From Epiperipatus broadwayi (taxonomy: Eukaryota; Onychophora; Udeonychophora; Euonychophora; Peripatidae), in the NCBI GenBank assembly GCA_028023455.1, contig JAQFVV010012400.1, positions 10,034,248-10,098,247 of the forward strand: a stretch of DNA of 64,000 nt, read 5' to 3'. Under the pieces are notes generated by a model. It ran no database searches. It worked only from the letters and a program-made list of their open reading frames with translations, and had not been told where the DNA came from. Made by a program: the position numbers and the translations under genes. Below are positions 11,557-25,680 of the stretch, in pieces; position 1 is the first letter of the stretch, and every line of letters starts with the position of its first letter.

Positions 11557-13211
11557 TTTGCTGATATATAGCCCTGAGATAGGAATGTCAGAATTTGGAG
11601 ACATTATGTATTCAACTCAATATTTGATTTTTTTAATAAATTTGGTGTAGCTTTAATATATTTAGTTACAGAATAATTGATATTTTTAATAAATTAGAAG
11701 AGTTGATATCTTTGGGTAAGAGTATTAAAAATTTTATAATTTATTGAAAGCAATTTTGCATTGTAATTGATCTTTGAATGTAAAATATTGGAATGGTGTG
11801 CAAAGATAAACCATTAAATTTAGCATATTTTTGCATTTATTTGATAGAAAGAAAATATATATATATTTCAAATAAAAATACTGAATTAATTTTTTTTAAT
11901 GAAAGAATTGGTATATTTTATTATTGACATACTGCATTCATTATCTTGGGAAATAAGTGCATGTAGATAAAAAAAACTTTCACATAAATGGAAAGATATG
12001 TTTTTAAAATGATACTTACTTGTTCAAATCCTGTATCAATTCACTATTCTCATCTACTATGCTTATTTAATAACTAATTTTATGCTAATAGAGAAGTTCC
12101 AATAAATGAAAAGATTATTTCAGTTTCAGTGACTCATAATTTCATACCTCAATGACCTCTGTTGAGTTCTTTACTATTGATCTTATATATCAATCCTATT
12201 CTTATTCTGACTGAAAAAGATCTATTAGGAATTCAAATGCAACTTTTAAATGACATCATAAAACATATTTATTATATCAATCGTCTAGTAATTTTACTGA
12301 CTTCTAAAAATCTTTTGCCTGAACTGTTTAGCATAGTTGACAATTAAAGAAAAAAAAAGTCTTAATACAAAAAAAATCTGATTTGAAAAACAGTTTTCTC
12401 TATTTTTACTGATTCTTCATCAAAACTTCTATCATTTTCTAGGCGCCAACATTCAGAAACAACTATTAACAACAATTGAAAAAATAATAAACTCACACAA
12501 ATAGAATACTTGAAAGGTTATATGCAAACACTTTTCATTTGGTCATTTGATAGTTATGTGACTGCAGTTAAATAAAAAAGAGAGAGAACACAGATTCAAA
12601 TGTTCAAACCTGGTTTGCACTACCTGACAAGAATTGTAGATATATTGACTTCCAGAAGTAAAATATATAAAGGTAAATGGTAAAAGTTTTTAAATAATCT
12701 ATTTGAAGACAAAGGCCTCTCAACAGGGCTTTCACAAAGAAACAATGAACTTGGCTTTACTTACAAAAACTTGTAAAAGGCAGGCAGCCAAGTTTTGATC
12801 AGTTTCAGATTTAAATTTTATTCTCTATTTTAAGAAGCTAGATATATATTTACAAACTAATATTGAATGATTATTTAAATTAGCTATGGGCCAGCTACCT
12901 AAAAAAGATTCTGTTGATTCAAGTTTTTTTAAAAAAATATTTCACTTAGATTTGAAATCTGTAGTAAAGTTGGAAGTTTTAAGCTAGATGTAAATTTTAT
13001 AAATAGGCATAACATAAGATTAATTAGTAAATGGGCATTTAGATATTTGTAATAGGAGGTAAAGGAAATTCCAGAGAATGTGAATTGGTCACTCCAGAGG
13101 ATGTTACAGTGAACACATCAGTACAAAATATTAAGATATTTGATGTAAAGTGCTTTTTACAAAAAAGAAAATAATTATTGGGATTTTAGAATTGATTTTA
13201 ATTAAAAAGTC
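11557..13211. other. AT-rich stretch, nothing recognised
   Basis: No reading frame with recognisable domains and no repeat shared with other parts of the window were seen. Confidence 0.4.
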
Positions 13212-13213
13212 TA

Positions 13214-14893
<1,680 letters not shown>

Positions 14894-14895
14894 TA

Positions 14896-17056
14896 GGATT
14901 TCAGTTATCAATATCTTAACTTTCTTATGATGTATTTGTTGTTATTTTTACAAATATCTTAATGCAATTGGTTTTGGTGAATAGAGCAAAAGGACAAACA
15001 GAAAAAAGCAGATTTAATAATCTGTTCATTAACAAATATGCTTTTAAATATAATACTTCTTTAGATTTCCTTTTCTTTTTAATTACATTTTGTTTTTTAT
15101 GTTTCAAATGCACTCTTTACAAAATAAAAATACAATAATCAAATGGTTTATTGCTCAAGAGGTTATAAGAAATTTGAGCACCAGAATAAATGGATCTAGA
15201 ACCCTAGTTCATGGATTCTGGGTTCTGGTTTACATCTTAGTTGACAAATAATTTCATATATAGCATTACTTTTTTCTTTTTTGACAATTTTGTATTATTT
15301 AATAATTGGCTCAACTTTGAAATCTACTGTATATTTTATTAAAATGTAACTTACATTTGCTCTGAATAATTTGATATTTAGCATAGTGTTATATATGAAA
15401 TTACTTGCAGAGATGAAAGTCATACATTAGGAGTAGAGATATACTCTAAAAAAGACGTATGCAAACATTGGAACTGTAAATACATTCATCACTGAATGGA
15501 TGCATAAAGTTTCAAATGAAAAATGTATGTTGAAGAAAATTATAATACTTGCAATTGATTTGCTTTATATGTCATATGACTAATAATTAGAAACTAAAAC
15601 TCCTAATTCTTGAAATTCCACAAGGCTGACAAACTCTATGTGAAAAAATGATCTGAATCTAATTTTCATTAGCTTTTTGGCAAGAGATAGACAAAACTGG
15701 AGAAACTTAGCGAATGCATCATAATCTACATTCACTAAGTCCTCAGTTTTTGGTGATGATAAGTGATGTATTTCATGTTTGGAAATTAGAAGCATAATGC
15801 TAATATGGATGTATGTACATGCAGAGTCCCTTTTAGTACAAAGATACATATCTGACCACCAAGCTTTGTTTAAATCACAACTGAATAAAATTAAAACATG
15901 TTTAGGTTTTAACTTTTTTTTAGATAGATGGTTCATAAAAATTCAGTTATAACCATCTAATATTGCTCAACAAGTAGGTATTTAAATATTCTTAGCTAAA
16001 GAGTAAAACAAAGATAGAAAGCTTTTCAAACTCTCACCAAACAGCAATTTACAAGGGGAGGGGGAACAATATCTTTTATTGTTTTTCTATGAGAATTTAA
16101 TTAGAGATATCCATATCCTTATAGTGGCTATTTATATTGTTTACTTACTTTTGATGACCATTTATATATTTTTATAGAATATACATACAAAAGATTGTCT
16201 ATTAATGATATGTTCTACTGCTTATGCAACATGTGGATTCAAAATTTAAGTACAGAAGTGGATAATTGCGGGACTCAAAACAAATACTTTTTCACTTTAT
16301 ATACAGTCTAAAATATTGTGTAAAAAAATGTTTAAGCATTGACTTATTATTGTACACGCACATACAGCACACCCACACTAAAAAAAACCCTCTTGTATAA
16401 TTAGTTAAAAATAATTTAATAGCAATTATGATTTATCATTTTTAATTGTCAATTTGTTTTCACTTCTGCTTTTTCATAAAATAAACTATTTTAAATATTC
16501 CATTCATAAAAAGTTTGAATGTTATTTGCAGATTGAATAAATAAATGCTGTTTCTATACATTTAAATATAAAATTGTTTCAAAAATGAATATCTCTAATT
16601 ATTTCTGGGGGAAAAAAAATCAATTAACTTCTGATGTCTAAAAATTTGAAGTGCAGAGAATCATATAATAAATTTAACTGTTTAAAACAAAATATATCTT
16701 TTTTTTTTACTAAAATACCGAATAATGTAAAACTAAAACTAATTATGCTTTAGTCACACGATATGTATATATTTAAAAAAAAGCTTTTCTAAGTAATTAA
16801 AATATATATATCCCCAATCTTACTTTGACTCATACTTGCAATATATTATAACAGATTTTCTTAAAGAAGATTTGCCACTAATAATATAGATTCATTATTT
16901 TCTACCTTATTTTATGTTCTATCTACTAAGACAATTTTAAAAGGATTTATGGTAACTCAGGATATGTCATTATCTAATTGATGTGATTACTATCCATATT
17001 GTAAAAAAAAAAATTTCTCTTTTTTCATTTTCTTTATTTTGTGTGATAAGTTAATG
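14896..17056. other. AT-rich stretch with one unrecognised 118-codon minus frame
   Basis: The longest open frame of the window lies at 15,580-15,936 on the minus strand (118 codons). It has no recognisable domain, and its codons look like ordinary AT-rich background with a few Cys and His residues. I treat it as chance. The rest is AT-rich with homopolymer tracts. Confidence 0.4.
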
Positions 17057-17440
17057 CCTTTTTGCACTTAAGAGCACATTCTATAATACCGGCCAAGTGG
17101 CGGGCACCATTTATTTTTTCAACCAGGTGGCGAACACCATTTATTTTTTCAATGTAAATTCATAGTTGGATATTGTTAATAATACACATAATGTACAAAA
17201 AAATATTTATTTCAAAAATAAAATTTTAACATATGATTAACGTTTATATTTTTAAACTGTAAAAGTATAGTATGCCCTACAATTTGATTACAATATAATA
17301 CAATAATTTATAAGAAAATTTAAAAGTTAAATTTATTTGTATCAGATAAATAATTTTTTATCGTGTTCGGATAGCGGCGGGCACACATAAATGGTCTGCG
17401 GGCACCATGGTGCCCGCGGGCATAGGGTTGGGGACCCCTG
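17057..17440. mobile_element. hAT-like non-autonomous element
   Basis: The right end, read on the minus strand, is CAGGGGTCCCCAACCCTATG, a typical hAT terminus. The sequence just outside it (17,441-17,448) is AGTTAATG. The same 8 bases occur at 17,049-17,056, which gives an exact 8-bp target duplication and places the left end at 17,057. The left terminus is eroded, but GGCGGGCACC near 17,099 mirrors the right subterminal GGTGCCCGC. Inside, a unit with GGCGGGCACCATTTATTTTT is tandemly repeated (17,090-17,155). There is no transposase. Confidence 0.6.
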
Positions 17441-17448
17441 AGTTAATG

Positions 17449-18063
17449 AATAATTAATGGAAATAAAAATTCAAAACTAAAAGTTTTTAAAAAACACCTG
17501 ATTATAAACTTCACGTATTACATAAAATGAACAAATTAATGTACATATATCACATATAACTTTAATCTTTTGTAATATTCGTTACTTAAATAGAAAACAA
17601 TATTTTAATATAAGCACCCACACATATACATAATTATATATATTTATTACCATGAATAGGGTTTCATTTTGTAAAAGAAGTGCATCCACGTGCAATGCTT
17701 ATGAGTTTGAATCCAGACCAAATAAAATTATTTTCAAAATGATTACAATTTTTCTCTTAGGTAACTGATCCAAGAAATTCAGTTAACCATTCAACATTTG
17801 TCACCAAATAGGATCGCTAGATTTTCTTAACTAGGAGATTAAACAAGAATGGAAAATACTCAAACTTTCACTATCTATAATTGGGTAGCCGAGTAAATAT
17901 TGTCTTCTCCATTATGTTTCTATGAGAAACTACTGAAAAGTCTTTGCTTTGCAGTGAGATATTTATTTAAATTTTTTTTTGACTCTTTTTATTATTAATT
18001 ACAATAATCTTTGAAATTGAATTTTCCCTGGTTGTTGTTGTTGTTATTATTATTATTATTTAA
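17449..18063. other. AT-rich stretch, nothing recognised
   Basis: A box-B-like GAGTTTGAATCC near 17,704 has no partner box A. The stretch ends in a GTT/ATT microsatellite at about 18,030-18,060 that abuts the foldback. Confidence 0.4.
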
Positions 18064-18275
18064 CGCACATTGATTACGTAAGTAATATTCACTAAGGCAA
18101 TAAACTTAAAGTATGTGCGGTTGAGAATGTGAAGGTAGGAACCTCTACAGGTCTTAACCACAAGCTTAAGCTTCCAATACGTAAGCTTGTGGTTAAGACC
18201 TGTAGAGATCCCCCTACCTTCGCATTTTCAACCGCACATGCTTTAGGTTTATTGCCTTAGTAAATATTATTATTA
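18064..18275. repeat. Long foldback MITE, about 88-bp arms
   Basis: The arms at about 18,083-18,170 and 18,181-18,268 are near-perfect reverse complements with a loop of about 10 bases. The arms contain GGTCTTAACCACAAGCTTA near the loop and TACTAAGGCAATAAAC-like sequence near the ends. The flanks are an ATT-rich microsatellite on both sides, possibly the target. A partial, diverged copy of one arm lies at 36,580-36,695, so this is a mobile family and not a local accident. A transcript would form a long hairpin. Confidence 0.75.
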
Positions 18276-19186
18276 TTGTGTGTGTGTTTATATATATACC
18301 ATTACTTACAATGATTGTGATTTGCAGTAGAACTTATTGGGTTTTATTTTAAGCTATATTAGTTCATTCATATTTAGTTAGTTTTTTTTTGTTGTAACTA
18401 AAATCTTCTATACTTTCATTTTAATTCCTTTTTATTTATTTTTTTAAAGTCGAGAGTTTTTTATTCTTGCAAAGTACAAGTAAAAATAATTTGTTAAAAA
18501 CTTTATTTCTCATTATTACGTTTTTAAAAAAGTTGTTGTTTTGCATATTTTTATGCAATTATCTTTGCACAGATGCAATGTCTCAGCTAGTGAATTGTGA
18601 TTACTGCAATTTCAATTTATTCCTAACATTTTATATTTCTAGCATATCACAATTAATTATCCATAATGCAACTCAATATTACTTTGATGGAGCATCTAAT
18701 ATCGCACCACAAAAATATGTGGAATAATCAATATTAGTACAGTAAAAGTATATGCAGCAAGCAGAGTTTTTAAATTTGATAGCATTGCTCACAACACTTT
18801 TTTTTTTTTTACAAGATAGGGGCTAGTTTTCATCTAATTCAACACCTTATGCAATAATGAATAATTATCGTACTGAGTGTTAAACAAGACTTGTTTTCAA
18901 ATTTTATCTGAATAGCTTTGATTTCAGTTTTTATTATATCACAACTATTTACCAGGTAAAAATTGTATACTATTCTCTCTGATTATATATAGTTCATTGA
19001 ACAATTTTTCTTCAGAAAATAGGCTAAAAATACCTGGATCTCTATAATCAAAAAATCTATTTTTATATAGTGCAAATATGGTGTGTTTAATTTTTAAGCT
19101 TGAATTTATTAGCAATTTGTTGTGTATTGTATTCATATAAAACAAGTCATAAATTTTGTAACTTGCTTTTAAGCTTGCATTTAAAT
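18276..19186. other. AT-rich stretch, nothing recognised
   Basis: An 86-codon open frame (18,467) has no recognisable domain and is hydrophobic low-complexity sequence, as chance frames in AT-rich DNA often are. Confidence 0.4.
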
Positions 19187-19311
19187 GATCACTAGATGGA
19201 CCTTATCAATAGCTCTAAACAAGGTGCGATAGAGATTTTGAATTCTTTCTCTTTTGGCACTTTTAAAAATAAAGCTTGTTTAGAGCTATTGGTAAGCTCC
19301 ATCTAGTGATC
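19187..19311. mobile_element. 125-bp MITE with about 37-bp inverted repeats
   Basis: The left end starts GATCACTAGATGGACCTTAT and continues to AGCTCTAAACAAG; the right end (about 19,275-19,311) is its reverse complement with about three differences. The interior is only about 50 bp. The AGATGG-containing termini resemble those of the element at 62,205. No obvious target duplication was found. Confidence 0.7.
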
Positions 19312-19387
19312 CTATATATATATTACAAATAAATGTGTTAATTAAAAATTATTGTAATAACAATAAAAATAATAAATATAACAGTAA

Positions 19388-19524
19388 TTAACTATTATAT
19401 ACAGTACATTTTTTCAATCTGGAAAAGTACTTTCAGTTAATTCTTTAACCCTTTTCAACTGCCATTGAATTTGGAATTAATTAAAAGTACTTCTGTGGAT
19501 TGAAATGCTGTATATAATAGTTAA
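19388..19524. repeat. Foldback element, about 50-bp arms
   Basis: The left arm begins TTAACTATTATATACAG (19,388) and the right arm ends CTGTATATAATAGTTAA (19,524). The arms match imperfectly inward for about 50 bases, through an AAGTACTT-like core, around a spacer of about 30 bp. No coding content. Confidence 0.65.
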
Positions 19525-19649
19525 GTACCATTATATTTACTATTTTTATTATATATATATATATATGTGTGTGTGTGTATACAGGCAGTCTTGTGTCACT
19601 TTAGAAATAATTATATGCCATAAGTAGAATTAAACTATATATACTAATT

Positions 19650-20110
19650 TATGTGTGTGATAATATCAGATCGAGCCAAAAGAAAAGACAAATTTAGAAA
19701 ATGTCAGATTAAATTAAAACAGACTGTTTTGATAAAAGATATGCTAAAGAAAAAATAGCTATCGGAAGAAATAAGCAAAACAATATCTGCACAAATATGA
19801 GAGATAAAACTAAAAGACAACAGAGTAATGAGATGGCATCTTAACCATATAAGGGAACTTTAAATTGAGATGCTAAAAGATACAATTGATAATGTAGATA
19901 CAGCTACTACTCTGATTTAGAATAAAAATATTAAAATGGATGCTTCTACAAATACTTAGATAGAGATAGCAGATAATTTTTCAGTTCAAAATGAAATTAT
20001 AAAATTAAATGGTATGGTATTCAGCTTGAACAAGAAGAAAATACAAAGGAGCATGAAAAAGAAAAATAACTTTAGTAAAAGATGCCAGAGAGAAATGGAT
20101 GGCAAAAAAA
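19650..20110 (+). other. A-rich strand with degraded open frames
   Basis: The forward strand translates into lysine- and isoleucine-rich segments interrupted by stops, as in eroded LINE open reading frames, but no motif could be matched. It may be a relic of a retroelement ORF or plain A-rich DNA. Confidence 0.2.
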
Positions 20111-20124
20111 TTGTATTTTTTAAT

Positions 20125-20236
20125 TAGAGGGAATTTGAACACAGACTTTCAAGTTCCCTTCAGCCATTCACTCCATTTTATACAACTGATACCCATGACC
20201 ATATAAATGATCTTCAATATACATATTTCGTATTTG
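20125..20236 (-). mobile_element. Hammerhead-ribozyme SINE, copy 3 (5'-truncated)
   Basis: On the minus strand the copy starts just before ACGAAA, keeping the intact GAAA core strand followed by TATGTATA and the diverged helix I strand TTGAAGATCA. The tRNA-like body follows, with a box-B-like GTGTTCAAATTCC near 20,144. As in copy 2, everything 5' of helix II is missing. The T-run/A-run next to its 3' end (about 20,105-20,122) could be an oligo(A) tail, as in retroposed SINEs. Confidence 0.7.
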
Positions 20237-22628
20237 TAAAAAACTCTTACTTATTTCTAGAGTAAAGGAGAGATATTGTTGTGCATTGACAGATTATGTA
20301 TTTATTATTTTGCATATAATTATTTCTAGAGTGACTCAATACTGCCTGTATTAGCTAGTTTTGTATACACACATGCGTGCGAACGCGCGCACATGCACAC
20401 ACACATATTAACAAATATATAACCAGTGAATACATGACACAGTCACATTTAAATCTGTGTGTTCAACACAATACTATAATAGCACAAATCTCATCAAGGT
20501 TGGGTCATTTCACCCATTAGGATAATTTATGAAATACTAATTTATGCATAGCTAGAAATTTATGTGTAATAATACAGAGATCCACTGCTTAATGTCTCTA
20601 ATTCACTTAATGAGTGAAGATTGTTTATGAAATTATGTGTAATGGGAGGAGGTGAGCTCAGAATATTTACACTGATGACCCATTGCAATATAATGGAATC
20701 AATATTTTAGTAGCAGAAAGAGATTGAAATCTATTCTTTTCATGGAACCATAATTACCTTTAAGAACTGCATATATATTTTTCCTTTTTTATCCCACCTC
20801 ACATTTTTATCTTTCTTTAAAACTATAATTTGTTATAGATATCTTTTTATTAGACCCTCCCTAAAAATGATTTCATGGTAAGAACATTTGTCTCATTTCA
20901 TCTCAGATATATGGGTTTATTTCATCATTTTCCAATTTCTTTCTTTCATTATATATTACTGCTAACTTTTCCTAAAATTTTATTACTTTCATGTGCCATA
21001 GATCCCATGTTAAACTCATCAATGGTAAAATTATTAATAAAGGTATCAAAGTTCTTTGACAAGATTATCTTCCACAAACTTGTGGTAATTAGTACTGCAT
21101 ATTTCTCTAATATTAATAATCTCAATCTTGATTCACTAATATAATTCATTTTAAAATAAGCAAAATCTAATCATTACAAATAATTCAAAGCAAATTAAGC
21201 CTTTGGTGTCCACATTTCATTGTTAAGTTCAGACATTAATCAACTGGAAATTTAACAAAATTTGCACATATTTTCTGATGCAAGTACTACAACAAATTCT
21301 CTTCACATGAGATTAACTTATATTGTTTAGTTTACTAACTCTTTAAAATAGAAAGATGCACTTAAAAATCTATTCACACAATCTATTTCATACATCACAA
21401 AAATTTTCAAAAGAATACAGTCTATTTCTTCTTAATCAAGTTATCTAACATTACCAAAAATAAACCAAGCAATGGATTCAAAATGCTAGGTTATCCTTGG
21501 GTCATTACATTTATATATTTAATGCATTTTTTTTATATTGTAAAAAAAACATATTGTCTAACAAATATCAAATATGTTTTTAAAAATTGTTAACATGTTT
21601 CCAATAAAATATGCAAATATCTTATTTCAACAGATATAAATTTTAAAGTAAATACTCTTCTTCTGAGGGATATCAGTTTATCAAAATCCATATTTCTCTC
21701 AGTGTATATTTTTATCATGCCATATTCTTTTCTGGGATATGTTTGTCAAGAAGGTCTCAAGATTAGGAAGCCAAATTTGTAATAGTGGGTGTTTATCATC
21801 TAATGTTTATTATGGATTCATGTTAAGGGTGACAAATTGCAATAGTAGAGAATATGGCTGCAGCATAAACAAATGAAATTCTGACATTATAATTTAAGAA
21901 TAACACCAATATTGCAGTCATATTTCCAAAATGATTTTAGTTTATTAAAAAGTGCACTGTAAAAAAATATAATGGTTTAATTTGGTTTACCAAGACTGCT
22001 GTTTTCTTTTCATCAAGGCCCATTTTATGATATGATAACAAATCACCTTATAGCAGTACATGATGTTTGTAGTTTATTCTTGGATAAGTATATTTAAATA
22101 TTTTATCTTTTGTTTTAATGATAAAATCATCATAATCCAAATTATAAGATGACATAAAAAAATAAGCATAAATTTAGATTTATCCATTAATCCGTTAAAC
22201 TTTTAAATATCCAGTCCCTCAGGAGATCTGGCTGATGAGAGAAATATATCTTTTCTTTTCCTTTCTTTTATTTAGTACTTCATATTGTTTGTAGTTTTCC
22301 CAAAATAATAAACGATATAATTATTTTAGATTTGGGCATAAACTTTTCTGTTATTTAACAGCTTCCTATATATCTCTTTTTCTTTTTCTTTCTGCCTTCT
22401 CCTCTACCAGACAATTAAAAAAAAAATTATATTCCAGCATTTCAAAAGTGTTAACCAATTACAATAAACAAAATAAAATGAATAAAATTTTACCCATTAA
22501 TAATAATAATAATAATAACCCATTATCAGAATGATTATTTTATTTATTTTTAATGTTTATTATTAAATTTAATAATCAGTACTGTTACCAAAATCACACT
22601 TTTCTTTATGTTTGCCATAATATCCTAT
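20237..22628. other. AT-rich stretch with a CA/GC microsatellite
   Basis: Contains an alternating purine-pyrimidine tract (ACACATGCGTGCGAACGCGC, about 20,370-20,405) that could adopt Z-DNA, and an AAT microsatellite near 22,500. No gene or known repeat is recognised in the remainder. Confidence 0.4.
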
Positions 22629-22825
22629 AAATATAATTTGTCCAAACTTCAAACACTTTTTAGCAAAACTCTTTATTTGTACATTCACAGTCACCTACTT
22701 CATTTGGAAGATCAAAATAGACTTGCTCTGAAAAAGTCTGCAGGTCAGTCGAAATGCAGGTGACTGTGAATGTACAAATAAAGAGTTTTGCTAAAAAGTG
22801 TTTGAAGTTTGGACAAATTATATTT
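22629..22825. repeat. Foldback with perfect 68-bp arms
   Basis: Positions 22,629-22,696 and 22,758-22,825 are exact reverse complements over 68 bases, with a 61-base loop. Perfect arms imply recent formation or gene conversion. The loop and its junction read CTCTGAAAAAGTCTG, a short spacer and GTCGAAATGCAG. That is the CTGAnnA ... CGAAA layout typical of PLE 3' ends and of hammerhead core strands. AATAAAGAG follows in the right arm. The element may be an inverted pair of PLE 3' terminal fragments. No protein is encoded. Confidence 0.8.
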
Positions 22826-23292
22826 AATCAACACTGTTATTATCTTTTATTTTATAATAAAATAATTAAACATTGATAGGTATATGTTTGTTTACACTTA
22901 TTCTAACATGCACATATATGCATACTCACACACTTTTTATGACCCGATTATATATCCATAAATAAAATAAAATTATATTTTCTTTTCGTTTTTTATATTA
23001 TTATTCTCCCTTCTAACTACCTGTCATGTTAAACTAAGTGTCACAATAAACATATATCAGACATAATAAAACAAACTCTGAAATTTACAATTTTTAATAT
23101 ACTTAACATATAAATAAATAATTAAAAGCAATAGTCTGCATATGGTATGACTATCTTTTTGAGCAGCATATAGATATAATTTGATTAAAAGAATTGTATA
23201 ACGAAATACAAAATTAAGAAATGTTATTCAAGCTTACATTTACATAATATATTATTCAGTTATTTTATATAGCGCAATGTTTTTTTATAAAC

Positions 23293-23413
23293 AATAATAT
23301 TTAAACAGCATTAAACTGTTGCACATGCGCTTTGGATTTTAAATATAAAATGAATGAATATATTTAAAATCCAAAGTGCATGTGCAACAGTTTTATACTG
23401 TTTAAATATTATA
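23293..23413. repeat. Foldback MITE, about 55-bp arms
   Basis: The left arm AATAATATTTAAACAGCATT continues through AACTGTTGCACATGC and TTTGGATTTTAAATAT; the right arm (about 23,357-23,413) is its reverse complement with few differences. The loop is only about 10 bp. It would extrude as a cruciform or fold as a hairpin RNA. Confidence 0.75.
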
Positions 23414-23436
23414 GTATATTATTGTAATTAAAAGAT

Positions 23437-23600
23437 ATCTGAACTCAGACTTTCAAGCCCCTACAGCTATCCACTCCATCTTATACTACTGATACACATG
23501 ACCACATGTGAAAAAGATGAATGATCTCCAATATACATATTTTGTGCTGAACTAGCACTCATCTATTGGTCCAGGTCATCATCTCTCACACACACATATA
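23437..23600 (-). mobile_element. Hammerhead-ribozyme SINE, copy 4 (core mutated)
   Basis: A full-length copy on the minus strand. Its upstream side is a CA/TA microsatellite (about 23,590-23,610). Ribozyme region about 23,520-23,580: CCAA, then TAGATGA in place of CTGATGA, helix II GTGCTA-gtt-CAGCAC, AAAA in place of GAAA, TATGTATA, then TTGGAGATC. Helix I pairs by CCAA/TTGG, with an outer GAT(C) match across an internal loop. Core changes on both strands predict an inactive ribozyme. The tRNA-like body runs to about 23,437. It lies head to head with copy 5. Confidence 0.75.
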
Positions 23601-23699
23601 TATATAACCAGTGCTCAGTTTATATTGAGATAGCAATTCTTTAAAATTTAAAGGACAGGCTATAATTTTCTCTACCCTCCACCTCTTCAGCCATCCATA

Positions 23700-23905
23700 T
23701 TGCTAGAGGTGTGTGGGAGATGATAATCTGGACCTACTAATGGGTGATGGTTCACCATGAAATACATATATTGGAGATCAATTACCCTTTTCATATGTAT
23801 GTAGTCATGGGTGTCAGTTGTATAAGATGCAGTAGATAGCCATAGGGAGTTTGAAAGTCTGAGTTTAAATCCCTTTTAGTTACAATAAGTTCAATATAGA
23901 CACTA
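23700..23905 (+). mobile_element. Hammerhead-ribozyme SINE, copy 5 (one core strand mutated)
   Basis: A full-length forward copy. Ribozyme: CCTA (23,733-23,736), CTAATGG (23,737-23,743; consensus CTGATGA), helix II GTGATG-gtt-CACCAT with full pairing, GAAA intact (23,759-23,762), TACATATA, TTGGAGATC. The helix II arms have changed together while keeping complementarity (consensus GTGCTG/CAGCAC), which suggests that pairing was maintained before this copy died. The body ends with a box-B-like GAGTTTAAATCCC near 23,864. It forms an inverted pair with copy 4, about 100 bp away. Confidence 0.75.
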
Positions 23906-25680
23906 TACTTGTAATTAAATATTATAATATATTATTATTGAATTACATTGAAATCATTAATGAATATATCTTGATGATGTAAAGGTTCATTATCTTATTG
24001 CTTTGATATTGAGATGCTAAACCAATTTGTGTTAAAAAGATGGGAAACAAAATGACAAATTGTCAAGCATTGGTGGCTACCATTTAGCATAGCTGCCTTC
24101 ACTTCCTGGTCAATATATTTGATAAAAAAAAAAACAACAAATGACAAATTCCCATTATTGGATGATCAGATATAAGTAAATAAAAATGTACAGTAATTAC
24201 TAAGGAGATCATGATATTTGACAACTCTAGTGGCAGATTAAACTATTTAACAGTTCCATTCAGTTAGATTGAAATAATTTGTTATTCAGCTGAGAATTGA
24301 ATTCACTATCTTATTACAGTACCAAATCATACAAAACAAATCAATCAAGAGGTGTGCTACTGTTTAATTTATGTCTACCTGTATCCAGACAAAGAGATTA
24401 ATATGCAATATACATATATAATTAATGAGAAGACACTCATAAGTAAGATTGAAAGATTCTGAATTTGAAGACAAAATTCACAGAAATTTAAATATTAAAT
24501 GACTTAGTTTTAGTTTCAGATTGAATGCCCAGAGGATCTTAAATTCTAGATCACATATTTTCTGATTTAAATAAAAAGTCTCTTCCCATTGCTTATTATT
24601 AAATTCAACATTTTAAAGTGACATCTGTGTAACAAGTAATGTTAATCTTAGGACATACATAATTCTTTCTGAATATGAAATATTCTCTTTTGATTGGTTA
24701 TGCATTAAATGTATGAAATCAAAGTAACACTGAAGAAATAAAAATATATAAGTCCCTATTATTGAGAGAAAACAGGTACTAGCTATCCCAGTAATGATGC
24801 ACTTTAAATGTACTTTAAATGATAATGGTACAAACCAGCATTAATAAGCTTTTTACGACAGAATATAAATTAAAAAGAAGAAATTTGAGCCAATATTTAA
24901 AATAAAATTCTTTTTTATAATATTATTACAACCCTATTCATAGAATGAAGATTTAAAGTAATTATTCTTTTATTGATTATCAGTCGAGTAAAACACAAAA
25001 TAAAGTCTTAAATTGGTGCACTAAATGAAATTATTGTGTTAAACCTATCACTTGTACTCAAATGAGACATCACCCCAGAGCAACAAAATATATAGTTGGA
25101 ATATTATTAGCAATAGTTAATTGTATTATATAAATATATGAATGGAATTCAGCTAATTTTTTTAATATTATTTTGGTAAAAAATAGATCCAAAAATAAAA
25201 TGAAATTTAAATATTTATTTGTAAAATAAAATTATAAACACATTAACTAAAATCTCAAACTGCAATGTTATGAAGATACAGATGAATGCAAACATTAGAT
25301 TTAACTGTTTATTAGTTATTTTATTTTTCACTATTCATTTAATAACATTCGTAATCAAATGTGCAGATTCTTATAAGGATGTTAAATTAAAGAAAGTCTT
25401 CGTTTAAATGTGGATATTTTTCAATTGCACACATCAAAGTGTTTCCGCTTATAGATTTCAAATACTTATAGAATCAAGTTCAATATATTTTGAAGCATAT
25501 CAAACCGAAAATGCAATATAATTTGGATATATTTTTAATATTTAAGTTGCCGTTGAAATGGATTATTGTCAAAACAAGCTAATTCAATTTCATCAAATAA
25601 AATTTCGAATTTTATATTCAGCTTTCTCAAATTCATTAAATACTCTTAGCAGAATTTTTCTCAAAAAGAAACAGATGCCT
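23906..25680. other. AT-rich stretch, nothing recognised
   Basis: No coding sequence or repeat family could be identified. Confidence 0.4.

Noticed and set aside
15580-15936. 118-codon open frame on the minus strand, the longest of the window
   Set aside because: No recognisable domain, ordinary AT-rich codon content, no splice or promoter context. Compatible with chance in DNA of this composition.
17090-17155. CRISPR-like short tandem units
   Set aside because: Only two units without unique spacers, inside an hAT-like element of a eukaryotic genome.
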